A DNA stretch of 47,716 bases from Candidatus Lloydbacteria bacterium CG22_combo_CG10-13_8_21_14_all_47_15 (GTDB taxonomy: Bacteria; Patescibacteriota; Minisyncoccia; Phycocordibacterales; 21-14-all-47-15), in the NCBI GenBank assembly GCA_002771515.1, contig PCTL01000033.1, positions 1 to 47,716 on the forward strand, read 5' to 3'. Below the pieces are notes generated by a model that was given only the letters and a program-made list of their open reading frames with translations, searched no databases and had not been told where the DNA came from. Positions 1-5,053 of this stretch are shown piece after piece; the stretch's first letter is position 1, and each line of letters opens with the position of its first letter. A program made the translations under genes and the position numbers.

Positions 1-413
1 CAGCGAAACCTTGTCCACCGGCAGAAATTGTCGGGTATAGCATTTCGCAGAGCGTGCAGGTGACTGTGCGCGACCTTGAAAAGGCGGGCGTGCTTCTCTC
101 CGGCGTCGTTGAAAACGGAGCCAACACCGTATCGGGCATTTCGTTTGAGATTGACGATGAAACCGAGTTCAAAAACGAAGCCCGCGAAAAAGCATTTGCT
201 GATGCCAAAGAAAAAGCCCGAGCTATCGCGGATGCTGCAGGATTCCGCATCGGGAAAATCATATCAATCAATGAAAACTTCTTCACGCCACAAATATATG
301 GTGGGCGCGCTGTCTCCTTTGAGATAGCTGATGCTGCGGTTCCGGCACCGTCTATTGAGCCCGGAAGCCAAGAAGTGAAGATTACGGTAAATGTGCAGTA
401 CGAAATTAAATAA
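1..413 (+). CDS. SIMPL-domain (DUF541) protein, 3' part only
   Basis: The frame is open from the left edge to the TAA at 411-413, so the gene starts outside the window. The GTG at 54 is internal: in-frame residues before it (EIVGYSISQSVQVTVRD) belong to the family. The visible part matches the C-terminal half of SIMPL/DUF541 proteins: a Q-S-V-Q-V-T-V-R-D-L strand, then G-A-N-x-V-S-G-I-S-F, then a helix rich in AREKAFADAKEKA and a closing beta strand (KITVNVQYEIK). SIMPL proteins are usually exported or membrane-anchored and form oligomeric assemblies; their biochemical role is poorly defined. The signal peptide would lie upstream and cannot be seen. A long hairpin follows 13 nt after the stop. 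Family assignment is fairly confident; function is not. Confidence 0.82.
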   Translation, partial: AKPCPPAEIVGYSISQSVQVTVRDLEKAGVLLSGVVENGANTVSGISFEIDDETEFKNEAREKAFADAKEKARAIADAAGFRIGKIISINENFFTPQIYGGRAVSFEIADAAVPAPSIEPGSQEVKITVNVQYEIK

Positions 414-425
414 CTCTGTCACTCT

Positions 426-477
426 GCCATCTGTGCAAGAATGCCCCGCGATAGCGGGGTATTCTTGCACAGATGGC
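426..477. terminator. Long hairpin after SIMPL gene
   Basis: Arms of 24 nt (426-449 and 454-477) are complementary except for one G-T position and enclose the loop GATA. It starts 13 nt after the SIMPL stop codon. No T-tract follows on either strand, so it may act as a 3' RNA-stabilising hairpin or a repeat rather than a canonical intrinsic terminator. Confidence 0.6.
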
Positions 478-531
478 AATAATCACATACAGTACCGATA
501 GAATATCCAAGCTAGAGTAAGGGACGGCACA

Positions 532-993
532 ATGACAAAAAAAGAGCGGAAACGGCACGGCTCCGAGCGGGAATATACATTTATCAGTGCACTCAACGAG
601 CAACGCGCGTCATACGCATGGTTTGTGGCAGACGCGTATAAACCACCGCGGATACTGGACAATAAGGGTATTGATATTACTATCCCTATTCAAACCGCGC
701 GCAAAAGTGTTGACAATTACCTGCAGATAAAAAGCCCGTCAGACGGCGTGAAAAATTTTATTATAAAACACGGCGCGCGTTTCAGAAATTTGTATATTCT
801 TGATTCGGTGCATGATGGCATTCGTCTCGTTCCACGGAAAGACCGAGACGGAGAACAACCGCACAAACAAGAATTTCCGTACATTATCATTGTTATTGTT
901 GCCGAGAGAAATAATCAACAAATGACACACCGCAAGGCAAATATCGTCTTGAAATGGATTGACAGAAAGGTGGCGCAAAAAAAAGCGCATTAA
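532..993 (+). CDS. Hypothetical protein, possible PD-(D/E)XK nuclease fold
   Basis: A 153-aa soluble, basic protein I do not recognise as a named family. The most informative stretch is G46-I-D48-I-T-I-P, followed about 15 residues later by Y-L-Q65-I-K67-S. A GID strand plus a QxK strand is the active-site pattern of many PD-(D/E)XK nucleases, with Q replacing the acidic residue. A conserved-looking E near the N-terminus (E12-R-E-Y) could complete the site. The C-terminal half has a hydrophobic strand (YIIIVIVAE) and a final basic helix (IVLKWIDRKVAQKK). A weak Shine-Dalgarno (AAGGGA) lies 7 nt before the ATG. The gene stands alone between two hairpins. If the fold call is right it could be a small DNA- or RNA-processing enzyme; this is inference from two motifs only. 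Confidence 0.6.
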   Translation: MTKKERKRHGSEREYTFISALNEQRASYAWFVADAYKPPRILDNKGIDITIPIQTARKSVDNYLQIKSPSDGVKNFIIKHGARFRNLYILDSVHDGIRLVPRKDRDGEQPHKQEFPYIIIVIVAERNNQQMTHRKANIVLKWIDRKVAQKKAH

Positions 994-996
994 AGG

Positions 997-1034
997 AAAG
1001 GGGTTATCAATGGTATAATTGATAACCCCTTTTT
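997..1034. terminator. Bidirectional intrinsic terminator
   Basis: The stem GGGGTTATCAA (1000-1010) pairs with TTGATAACCCC (1019-1029), extended by AAA/TTT. A T-run follows on the plus strand and A residues precede it, so it can also end the convergent minus-strand gene whose stop codon is at 1033-1035. Confidence 0.85.
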
Positions 1035-1341
1035 ATGTACCGTCTGAAAAAATCCTTTGGTATTCGCCCTCATATAGTGTCTGCATCTCACGATACAGGT
1101 GATTTATCTCTTTTTCAAAATCTCCTATATTGAGCAATCCAACATGAAGATATCCTTCAAGTTTTTCGCGTTCGGCACGGAGCAAATCATAAATTGAACT
1201 CAATACAAACTCATGGTCTCGTTCGTGCACACTTGTTCTATCACCCAATACTTCAAAACAACGACGGCATATGTAATAAACATGCCATGACACTGCAGTC
1301 ATAATACGCGCTTGTCTGTCGCAATAGAGACACCGTCCCAC
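1033..1341 (-). CDS. Small Cys-rich (zinc-ribbon-like) hypothetical protein
   Basis: The N-terminus carries C-L-Y-C and, about 20 residues on, C-R-R-C: a CxxC...CxxC arrangement typical of a structural zinc ribbon. The rest is charged and helical (RAEREKLEGYLHVGLL, DFEKEINHLYREM), suggesting a small adaptor or nucleic-acid-associated protein. The frame is open further upstream, but a strong AAAGGAGG lies inside that extension, with AGGAGG at 1355-1350. The GTG at 1341 sits 8 nt from it and is the best start. The ATG at 1347 is only 2 nt away from the Shine-Dalgarno. Function unknown. It converges with the 532-993 gene and shares its terminator. Confidence 0.6.
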   Translation of the reverse strand: MGRCLYCDRQARIMTAVSWHVYYICRRCFEVLGDRTSVHERDHEFVLSSIYDLLRAEREKLEGYLHVGLLNIGDFEKEINHLYREMQTLYEGEYQRIFSDGT

Positions 1342-1447
1342 ATGCATCACCTCCTTTGGCGTCATATGATATACTTGACAATGTAGCAACAAACCATTTG
1401 ACTCTGATAACTGTGCGCTACCAAGCCGTACATCACATATTTATACT

Positions 1448-2047
1448 ATGATACATCGCTCATTCTGGCTTATTCTTGCACTTTCTATATCTTTCGGCAC
1501 GGCACTCGTTGAATATCTCACTGCCGGGCGTTTGTTTGTGGTCATACCATATGCGGTAATTATACCACTCATCGTTCTTATGCCGCGCTTTCTTTACTAT
1601 TATTATGCACTCCCACGCGGACGCGGCTCCACCAGACTTTTAATCAACATAGAACGGGCGCTTTTTATAATTGTCGGCTTAAACGCGCCGGCAAGTTTAC
1701 TTTTGCATAATCTCGGCTTCCAGTATGACCGCTTCCTTCATTTTACAATGGGTATAGCGTATTTTTACGCGTTCATTTTGCTTATTTCCATTTTCTTTAA
1801 AAACCCGGGTATGCTGATGCATGGTATTCCGTTCGTCACGCTTATTATCGCCGGCATTGCGATGACATTTCTCTGGGAAGGCGGACAATATACGCTTGAC
1901 CGAATATTCGGCATCAGCCTTTTTTCCGACCGCGCACAAGATATCACGCGCGATTTCTGGGAAGATGTTTTTTTCGGCATTGCGGGAGGAATTATTTCAC
2001 TTGCATATCTCAAGAATAGATTGATGCGTATTGTCATGGATATATAA
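1448..2047 (+). CDS. Polytopic membrane protein, YjdF/DUF2238-like
   Basis: A 199-aa protein with about five to six hydrophobic segments (residues near 6-22, 28-47, 68-88, 95-117, 125-145, 172-190). Signature stretches are YDRFLHFTMG near residue 93 and FLWEGGQYTLDRIFG followed by Q-D-I-T-R-D-F-W-E-D. These resemble the D-R-x-x-H-F and W-E-x-x-E-x-x-x-D motifs of the YjdF/DUF2238 inner-membrane family, whose function is unknown. The charged residues next to the membrane helices look conserved, suggesting a catalytic or ion-binding role. There is no clear Shine-Dalgarno. The sequence just upstream (ATATTTATACT directly before ATG) is AT-rich and could be a promoter producing a very short leader. 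Family call moderate. Confidence 0.62.
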   Translation: MIHRSFWLILALSISFGTALVEYLTAGRLFVVIPYAVIIPLIVLMPRFLYYYYALPRGRGSTRLLINIERALFIIVGLNAPASLLLHNLGFQYDRFLHFTMGIAYFYAFILLISIFFKNPGMLMHGIPFVTLIIAGIAMTFLWEGGQYTLDRIFGISLFSDRAQDITRDFWEDVFFGIAGGIISLAYLKNRLMRIVMDI

Positions 2048-2099
2048 GACGAACAGCGCTCAATCCGGACACTGATATCTAATTTGTACATCTAACCGC

Positions 2100-2624
2100 T
2101 CATTGCCCGAAAAATCCTGGTGGAACAAACCGCATGCCGCTTCGCACACATATGTTTCTAAAAGCGGATTCGCTTAAAAATTCCCATTTCAAATGGCCCC
2201 ACGGCAAATGCTTTTCTTTTGCACCCCGAATAAAGACGAAGTAAGCTATCGGTTTGAGTTCGGCCGAATATCCCCATGAGCCGGACTCTTTTAGAAAAAA
2301 GTGATAGCGTCCATGTGTTTCTTCCATATTCCGCGCTACGACATCGCCGAGTGTGATGTCAGAACGCGCCGGCTCATGCGTGTGCATACTCAACATAAAG
2401 AGTTCATACATAACCGGCGTATCGGATGCCTGCGGCGGCAGACAGTTATGAGCTACGATTAGCGTACCGTTCGGTAGCGTATCCCAACCGAGCCCGTATT
2501 TCAAAATAAAAATGTTCCAACGAAGGATCTCTTTCGCGTAACCCGTTTCCGTAAACGCACTTTTGGGAAACATAATCACAAAGAGCGCGAACATACAGGC
2601 AATAGATGCATGCTTGAGTTTCAT
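2100..2624 (-). CDS. Small secreted protein, paralogue of the next gene upstream
   Basis: A 174-aa protein with a clear Sec signal peptide: basic start (MKLKHAS), hydrophobic core (IACMFALFVIMF) and small residues before TETG. The mature part aligns with the product of 2721-3284: WD..P....L.V...C..P..S..P.. near the middle, then H...., IM or VV..N, and a C-terminal ....H..W......R..C. Each protein has two Cys at matching places (AHNC and RNIC here), which could form a disulfide outside the cell. A strong Shine-Dalgarno (AAAAGGAGGTG) precedes the ATG. It lies downstream of the 2721-3284 gene with a terminator between, so it may be read at lower level from the same promoter. Function unknown. 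Confidence 0.72.
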   Translation of the reverse strand: MKLKHASIACMFALFVIMFPKSAFTETGYAKEILRWNIFILKYGLGWDTLPNGTLIVAHNCLPPQASDTPVMYELFMLSMHTHEPARSDITLGDVVARNMEETHGRYHFFLKESGSWGYSAELKPIAYFVFIRGAKEKHLPWGHLKWEFLSESAFRNICVRSGMRFVPPGFFGQ

Positions 2625-2666
2625 GGCTATTCACCTCCTTTTCACCGGACTGCCAAGGGTCCGCGC

Positions 2667-2714
2667 CATTTTTGTAAAAACCCGTCCGGAAGATACTTTT
2701 TCTTGCGGACGGGT
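2667..2714 (-). terminator. Intrinsic terminator between the two paralogous secreted-protein genes
   Basis: On the minus strand AAACCCGTCCG pairs with CGGACGGGTTTTT across a loop of about 18 nt. The T-run follows directly in the direction of the 2721-3284 gene. It sits between that gene's stop codon and the Shine-Dalgarno of the 2100-2624 gene, so it would attenuate read-through into the second paralogue. Confidence 0.8.
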
Positions 2715-2720
2715 TTATTT

Positions 2721-3284
2721 TTATTCTAGCTTGTACATTGGGCAAAGCTGTCTAATATCACTTAAATCAATGGTCCAGTAGACATGATTTGCCAAAGGTC
2801 TCATAGTCTGATTCTTACCAAGGATAAGCGCGCCAAGTTTACCAGGCACAGCTTTTCGATGAATGCTGTATCCATGCGTTTGCACATCTTCCTTTGTGTA
2901 GTATTCAATGACAGCATCTTTACCCATACCGTGGATATTGTAAGCGGTATCGGATGTTTTTATCGTATACCCGAGCCACACAAAAGTATTCTTATTCATA
3001 ATGTGCTCCGGCTTAAGTCCAGGCGCATCGTCATTTTTTATGTGAAATTCAAGAATCAAGAGGTCGTAGCCTGGTTCATTTGACTTATCCGGTGAACGGC
3101 ATTTGACACCGACGGCAACCAAAGAAGATGGGTCAACATCCCAATTACCGTCTTGATTGGCTTGCTCAAATCGGTTTTTCGCATGTTCTTCGTTTACAAT
3201 TTCCTCCGCGTATATGGTGGCAGAGAGAAACATTGTCAGAACGCTTACCATAATGGTACATGCGACAGAGCGAATATGCTTCAT
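2721..3284 (-). CDS. Small secreted protein under candidate leader-RNA control
   Basis: A 187-aa protein with a Sec signal peptide (MKHIRSVACTIMVSVLTMFL, small residues, then AEE). The mature part is hydrophilic, with a W-D-V-D-P start and Cys in GVKC and RQLC matching the Cys pair of the 2100-2624 paralogue. AAAGGAGG lies 7 nt before the ATG. About 60 nt upstream of the start is a strong intrinsic terminator that forms the 3' part of a conserved RNA element (3338-3464), so transcription into this gene is probably conditional. No enzyme or binding motif is recognisable. A role in the cell envelope or in attachment to a host is possible but unproven. Confidence 0.72.
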   Translation of the reverse strand: MKHIRSVACTIMVSVLTMFLSATIYAEEIVNEEHAKNRFEQANQDGNWDVDPSSLVAVGVKCRSPDKSNEPGYDLLILEFHIKNDDAPGLKPEHIMNKNTFVWLGYTIKTSDTAYNIHGMGKDAVIEYYTKEDVQTHGYSIHRKAVPGKLGALILGKNQTMRPLANHVYWTIDLSDIRQLCPMYKLE

Positions 3285-3337
3285 AACTGCCTCCTTTCTA
3301 TGTTAAGGCATCAGTATTGCTGTAGATTTTTAATTTT

Positions 3338-3464
3338 CAAAAAACAAAACGGCTCGAACGCGCCGACAACAAAAACCCCTGCCAGGGATAGAGTCGTCAC
3401 CACATTCGAGCTGTTTTCTTGAATGCTCATCATGAATGGCTAGCCCTTTCCTTTCTACAGACTG
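3338..3464 (-). ncRNA. Candidate riboswitch/attenuator leader, copy B
   Basis: On the minus strand this leader has GTAGAAAGGAAAGGGCTA (block 1 at 3464-3441) and CGACTCTATCCCTGGCAGGGG (block 2 at 3396-3375). It ends in a terminator whose 25-nt arms (3393-3417 and 3346-3370) pair with only two mismatches, followed by TTTTGTTTTTTG. A competing short helix CCATTC/GAATGTGG (3434-3439 with 3400-3407, one bulge) would use part of the terminator's 5' arm. AGGGCTA and TATCCCT from the two blocks can pair around it. The terminator is 60 nt before the start codon of the 2721-3284 gene. Copy A at 4122-4247 has the same two blocks and layout. I cannot place it in a known riboswitch class. Confidence 0.7.
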
Positions 3465-3505
3465 AAAAGAAAATAGCACCGTCCTATATATGAACTCCTT
3501 ATCTT

Positions 3506-3534
3506 TTTATAAACAATTGAAGAATAATGCGCAA
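3506..3534 (-). promoter_or_regulatory. Candidate promoter for the copy-B leader
   Basis: On the minus strand TTGCGC (3534-3529) and TATAAA (3511-3506) are separated by 17 nt. Transcription would begin near 3499, about 35 nt before block 1 of the leader RNA. Confidence 0.5.
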
Positions 3535-3568
3535 GCAGATATAAACACATACCGTATACCACAGAGAA

Positions 3569-3600
3569 ACGCCCGAAATGTCAACCGACATTTCGGGCGT
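3569..3600 (-). terminator. Hairpin terminator after the 3634-4080 gene
   Basis: Perfect 14-nt arms ACGCCCGAAATGTC and GACATTTCGGGCGT with a 4-nt loop, 34 nt after the stop codon of the 3634-4080 gene. The following minus-strand bases are TTTCTCT, so the U-tract is weak. The hairpin also contains a TTGACA that could serve as a -35 element. Confidence 0.7.
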
Positions 3601-3633
3601 CAAAAATTGATCTTACAATTGCGTTGCCATACC

Positions 3634-4080
3634 TCAAGGTAATGTTCCATGCGCGCCTATATTTTTCATATAAACTACATCAAGTTGTTCGGAGATTTGG
3701 GGCTGGCGAACACCTTTGTCAACCATCTCGCTCGTCAGGCATCCGTATTCATGACTATCTCCGCGATACGCGGCATTGAGAATAAGCCGCTTCAATTCCG
3801 CGCTATCTCTGATAGGTATATCGGAGAGACGGACCGGTGTCAGACGCTTCACACGCTCTAAATCCACTGCCTCATGCCAGCCGTAATCAAACGCCCCGTT
3901 TCCAATGCGTTCTCCTACAATAGAATTAAATTCGCTGTTCGCTATTTCAAGCTGTGGCGCTAGATACTCCATACAAACATGTTCTTTTCCGGCAGATTCT
4001 TTTCCGGCAGAGTATCCGCTAGCCGCGACAAGAAATGTCACCACCAAAGAAATCAGCGCGATACCTACTTTGTTAAACAT
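3634..4080 (-). CDS. Small secreted protein under candidate leader-RNA control
   Basis: A 148-aa protein with a Sec signal peptide (MFNKVGIALISLVVTFLVAA, then SGYSA). The mature protein is hydrophilic, with two Cys (HVCMEY and YGCLTS), and shows no motif I can name. It is not an obvious paralogue of the two neighbouring secreted proteins but shares their two-Cys, signal-peptide build. The residues SAGKE occur twice in a row because of a perfect 15-bp tandem duplication at 3982-4011, just after the predicted cleavage region. The ATG has AAGGGGTGA about 7 nt upstream. A strong promoter and a conserved leader RNA with a terminator lie upstream. Function unknown. Confidence 0.7.
   Translation of the reverse strand: MFNKVGIALISLVVTFLVAASGYSAGKESAGKEHVCMEYLAPQLEIANSEFNSIVGERIGNGAFDYGWHEAVDLERVKRLTPVRLSDIPIRDSAELKRLILNAAYRGDSHEYGCLTSEMVDKGVRQPQISEQLDVVYMKNIGAHGTLP
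3982..4011. repeat. 15-bp perfect tandem duplication inside a secreted-protein gene
   Basis: TTCTTTTCCGGCAGA occurs at 3982-3996 and again at 3997-4011. It is in frame and duplicates five residues (SAGKE) near the start of the mature protein, so it looks like a recent slippage event. Confidence 0.9.
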
Positions 4081-4121
4081 TTCTCATCACCCCTTTCAAG
4101 ATACTATGAATAAGGTTATCA

Positions 4122-4247
4122 AGAAAACAAAAACACTCGGATAAATTGTTAACATGCAAAGCCACCCCGCTAGGGATAGAGTCGACAATTTATCCGAGTA
4201 TTCTTTCGTAAACTGGATAAACTTAGCCCTTTCCTTCCTACGAGCTG
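4122..4247 (-). ncRNA. Candidate riboswitch/attenuator leader, copy A
   Basis: On the minus strand block 1 is GTAGGAAGGAAAGGGCTA (within 4247-4224) and block 2 is CGACTCTATCCCTAGCGGGG (within 4184-4164). The terminator stem is a perfect 15-bp helix, ACTCGGATAAATTGT (4199-4185) with its complement at 4149-4135, followed by GTTTTTGTTTTC. An alternative helix AGTTTATCC (4223-4215) with GGATAAATT (4195-4187) uses the terminator's 5' arm, so the two structures exclude each other. The leader lies between a consensus promoter and the 3634-4080 gene, with the stem 54 nt before the start codon. Reading frames differ between the two copies, which argues for RNA structure rather than a leader peptide. 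Confidence 0.72.
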
Positions 4248-4326
4248 TTACCCTCCACACCGAGCCCGAGCGAACAAGAGCTTCTCATTCCAGCTAAATA
4301 GAGGAATACAAGCTTTTAAATACTCC

Positions 4327-4358
4327 TGTGGACAAACCTGTGGATTTCTTGTGGAAAT
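4327..4358. promoter_or_regulatory. Three TGTGGA repeats (DnaA-box-like cluster)
   Basis: TGTGGACAA (4327-4335), TGTGGATTT (4339-4347) and TGTGGAAAT (4350-4358) lie 12 and 11 bp apart, about one helical turn. The first differs from the DnaA box TGTGGATAA at one base, the others at two. They sit just downstream of the promoter at 4374-4402, next to an AT-rich stretch. They could be a regulator-binding cluster in the leader. Confidence 0.45.
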
Positions 4359-4373
4359 CTACCTTCTTTTTAT

Positions 4374-4402
4374 ATTATATACTATATAATAACTTATGTC
4401 AA
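4374..4402 (-). promoter_or_regulatory. Consensus housekeeping-sigma promoter
   Basis: On the minus strand TTGACA (4402-4397) and TATAAT (4379-4374) are separated by exactly 17 nt: a perfect match to the consensus. Transcription would start near 4367 and run through the leader RNA into the 3634-4080 gene, giving a 5' UTR of about 285 nt. Confidence 0.88.
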
Positions 4403-4475
4403 GTGCTTAAAACATAATACCGTGATACTATCCTCATCAACCAATTTGATATTTCACAAATAAAAGGAGAAACAG

Positions 4476-4997
4476 ATGCTAAAGAAAATATATTTTGCTC
4501 ACCCCATTAATACATACGAGACTCCGTTTGAGGGCATTGCTCTTGAAGTTATAAAGCGCAGATTCCCGAACCACGATATCATATGCCCAAACACACCGGC
4601 ACACGCTGCGGAATATACCGCACACGGCATGTCATATTTTACAGAAAGACTCGTTCCACAATGTTCAGTCACGATTGGGATGCCATATCCGGACGGCAAA
4701 TTCGGTGCTGGTGTCGCATCTGAAATACGCAAAGCATTTGAACTCAAGCAGGATGTATATGTATTGATGATATGCCAATCTTTTTCCGATCTATCGGTAT
4801 CCCTTCGATATATTCCACAAACACTGGCGCAACTGTTTTTAGAACACACGCAAGATGTACTTGACCGATACACTACCCGCGGCAGAACATGGGTTTCTCC
4901 CGAGGAGTATGGCAAGACGCCACTTCACTTTTTAAAATCGCATATTGTCCATATAAATCCGGAAGATTGGAAACACTGCGAAATGCCGCAAAAGTAA
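4476..4997 (+). CDS. Nucleoside 2-deoxyribosyltransferase-like protein
   Basis: A 173-aa soluble protein starting with K-I-Y-F-A-H-P-I-N-T-Y, the first-strand signature of nucleoside 2-deoxyribosyltransferase-like and DUF4406-type proteins. Later come C-S-V-T-I-G-M-P-Y-P-D-G-K-F-G-A-G-V-A and S-E-I-R-K-A, equivalent to the family's strand ending in D-G plus the helix that carries the catalytic Glu (here E near residue 85). Family members cleave or transfer the N-glycosidic bond of nucleosides in salvage, or related nucleotide metabolites. AAAAGGAG lies 7 nt before the ATG. A terminator follows immediately. The superfamily call is reasonable; the substrate cannot be told. Confidence 0.65.
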   Translation: MLKKIYFAHPINTYETPFEGIALEVIKRRFPNHDIICPNTPAHAAEYTAHGMSYFTERLVPQCSVTIGMPYPDGKFGAGVASEIRKAFELKQDVYVLMICQSFSDLSVSLRYIPQTLAQLFLEHTQDVLDRYTTRGRTWVSPEEYGKTPLHFLKSHIVHINPEDWKHCEMPQK

Positions 4998-5013
4998 GCA
5001 AGAAAATTAAAAG

Positions 5014-5053
5014 AACGCCCATTCCGATATAACATCGGAATGGGCGTTATGTT
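5014..5053. terminator. Bidirectional intrinsic terminator
   Basis: Perfect 15-nt arms (5014-5028 and 5034-5048), loop ATAAC, then ATGTTTTAT on the plus strand and a TTTTAATTTTC stretch on the minus strand. It serves the 4476-4997 gene and the convergent 5054-8530 gene. Confidence 0.85.

Noticed and set aside
1012-1020. Extended -10 TGGTATAAT
   Set aside because: It lies in the loop of a terminator hairpin and would transcribe only the antisense of the 1033-1341 gene; probably chance.
3338-3480. Open leader frame of about 49 codons through copy B on the minus strand
   Set aside because: It has only a GTG start without a Shine-Dalgarno at the right distance, and the shared blocks are in a different frame in copy A.
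3338-4247. Integron attC sites between single-gene cassettes
   Set aside because: The conserved parts are in the interior, not at the ends, the typical GTTRRRY/RYYYAAC core pair is not evident, and the elements have promoters, T-runs and 5'-UTR positions that fit RNA control.
3338-4247. T-box leader (GGGGTGG in copy A)
   Set aside because: No specifier loop, no AGGGTGGNACCGCG block, and copy B lacks the GGTGG match; the downstream genes are not amino-acid genes.
4327-4402. Chromosome origin
   Set aside because: Only one of three boxes is close to consensus, neither dnaA nor dnaN is nearby, and the AT-rich part is explained by the promoter.
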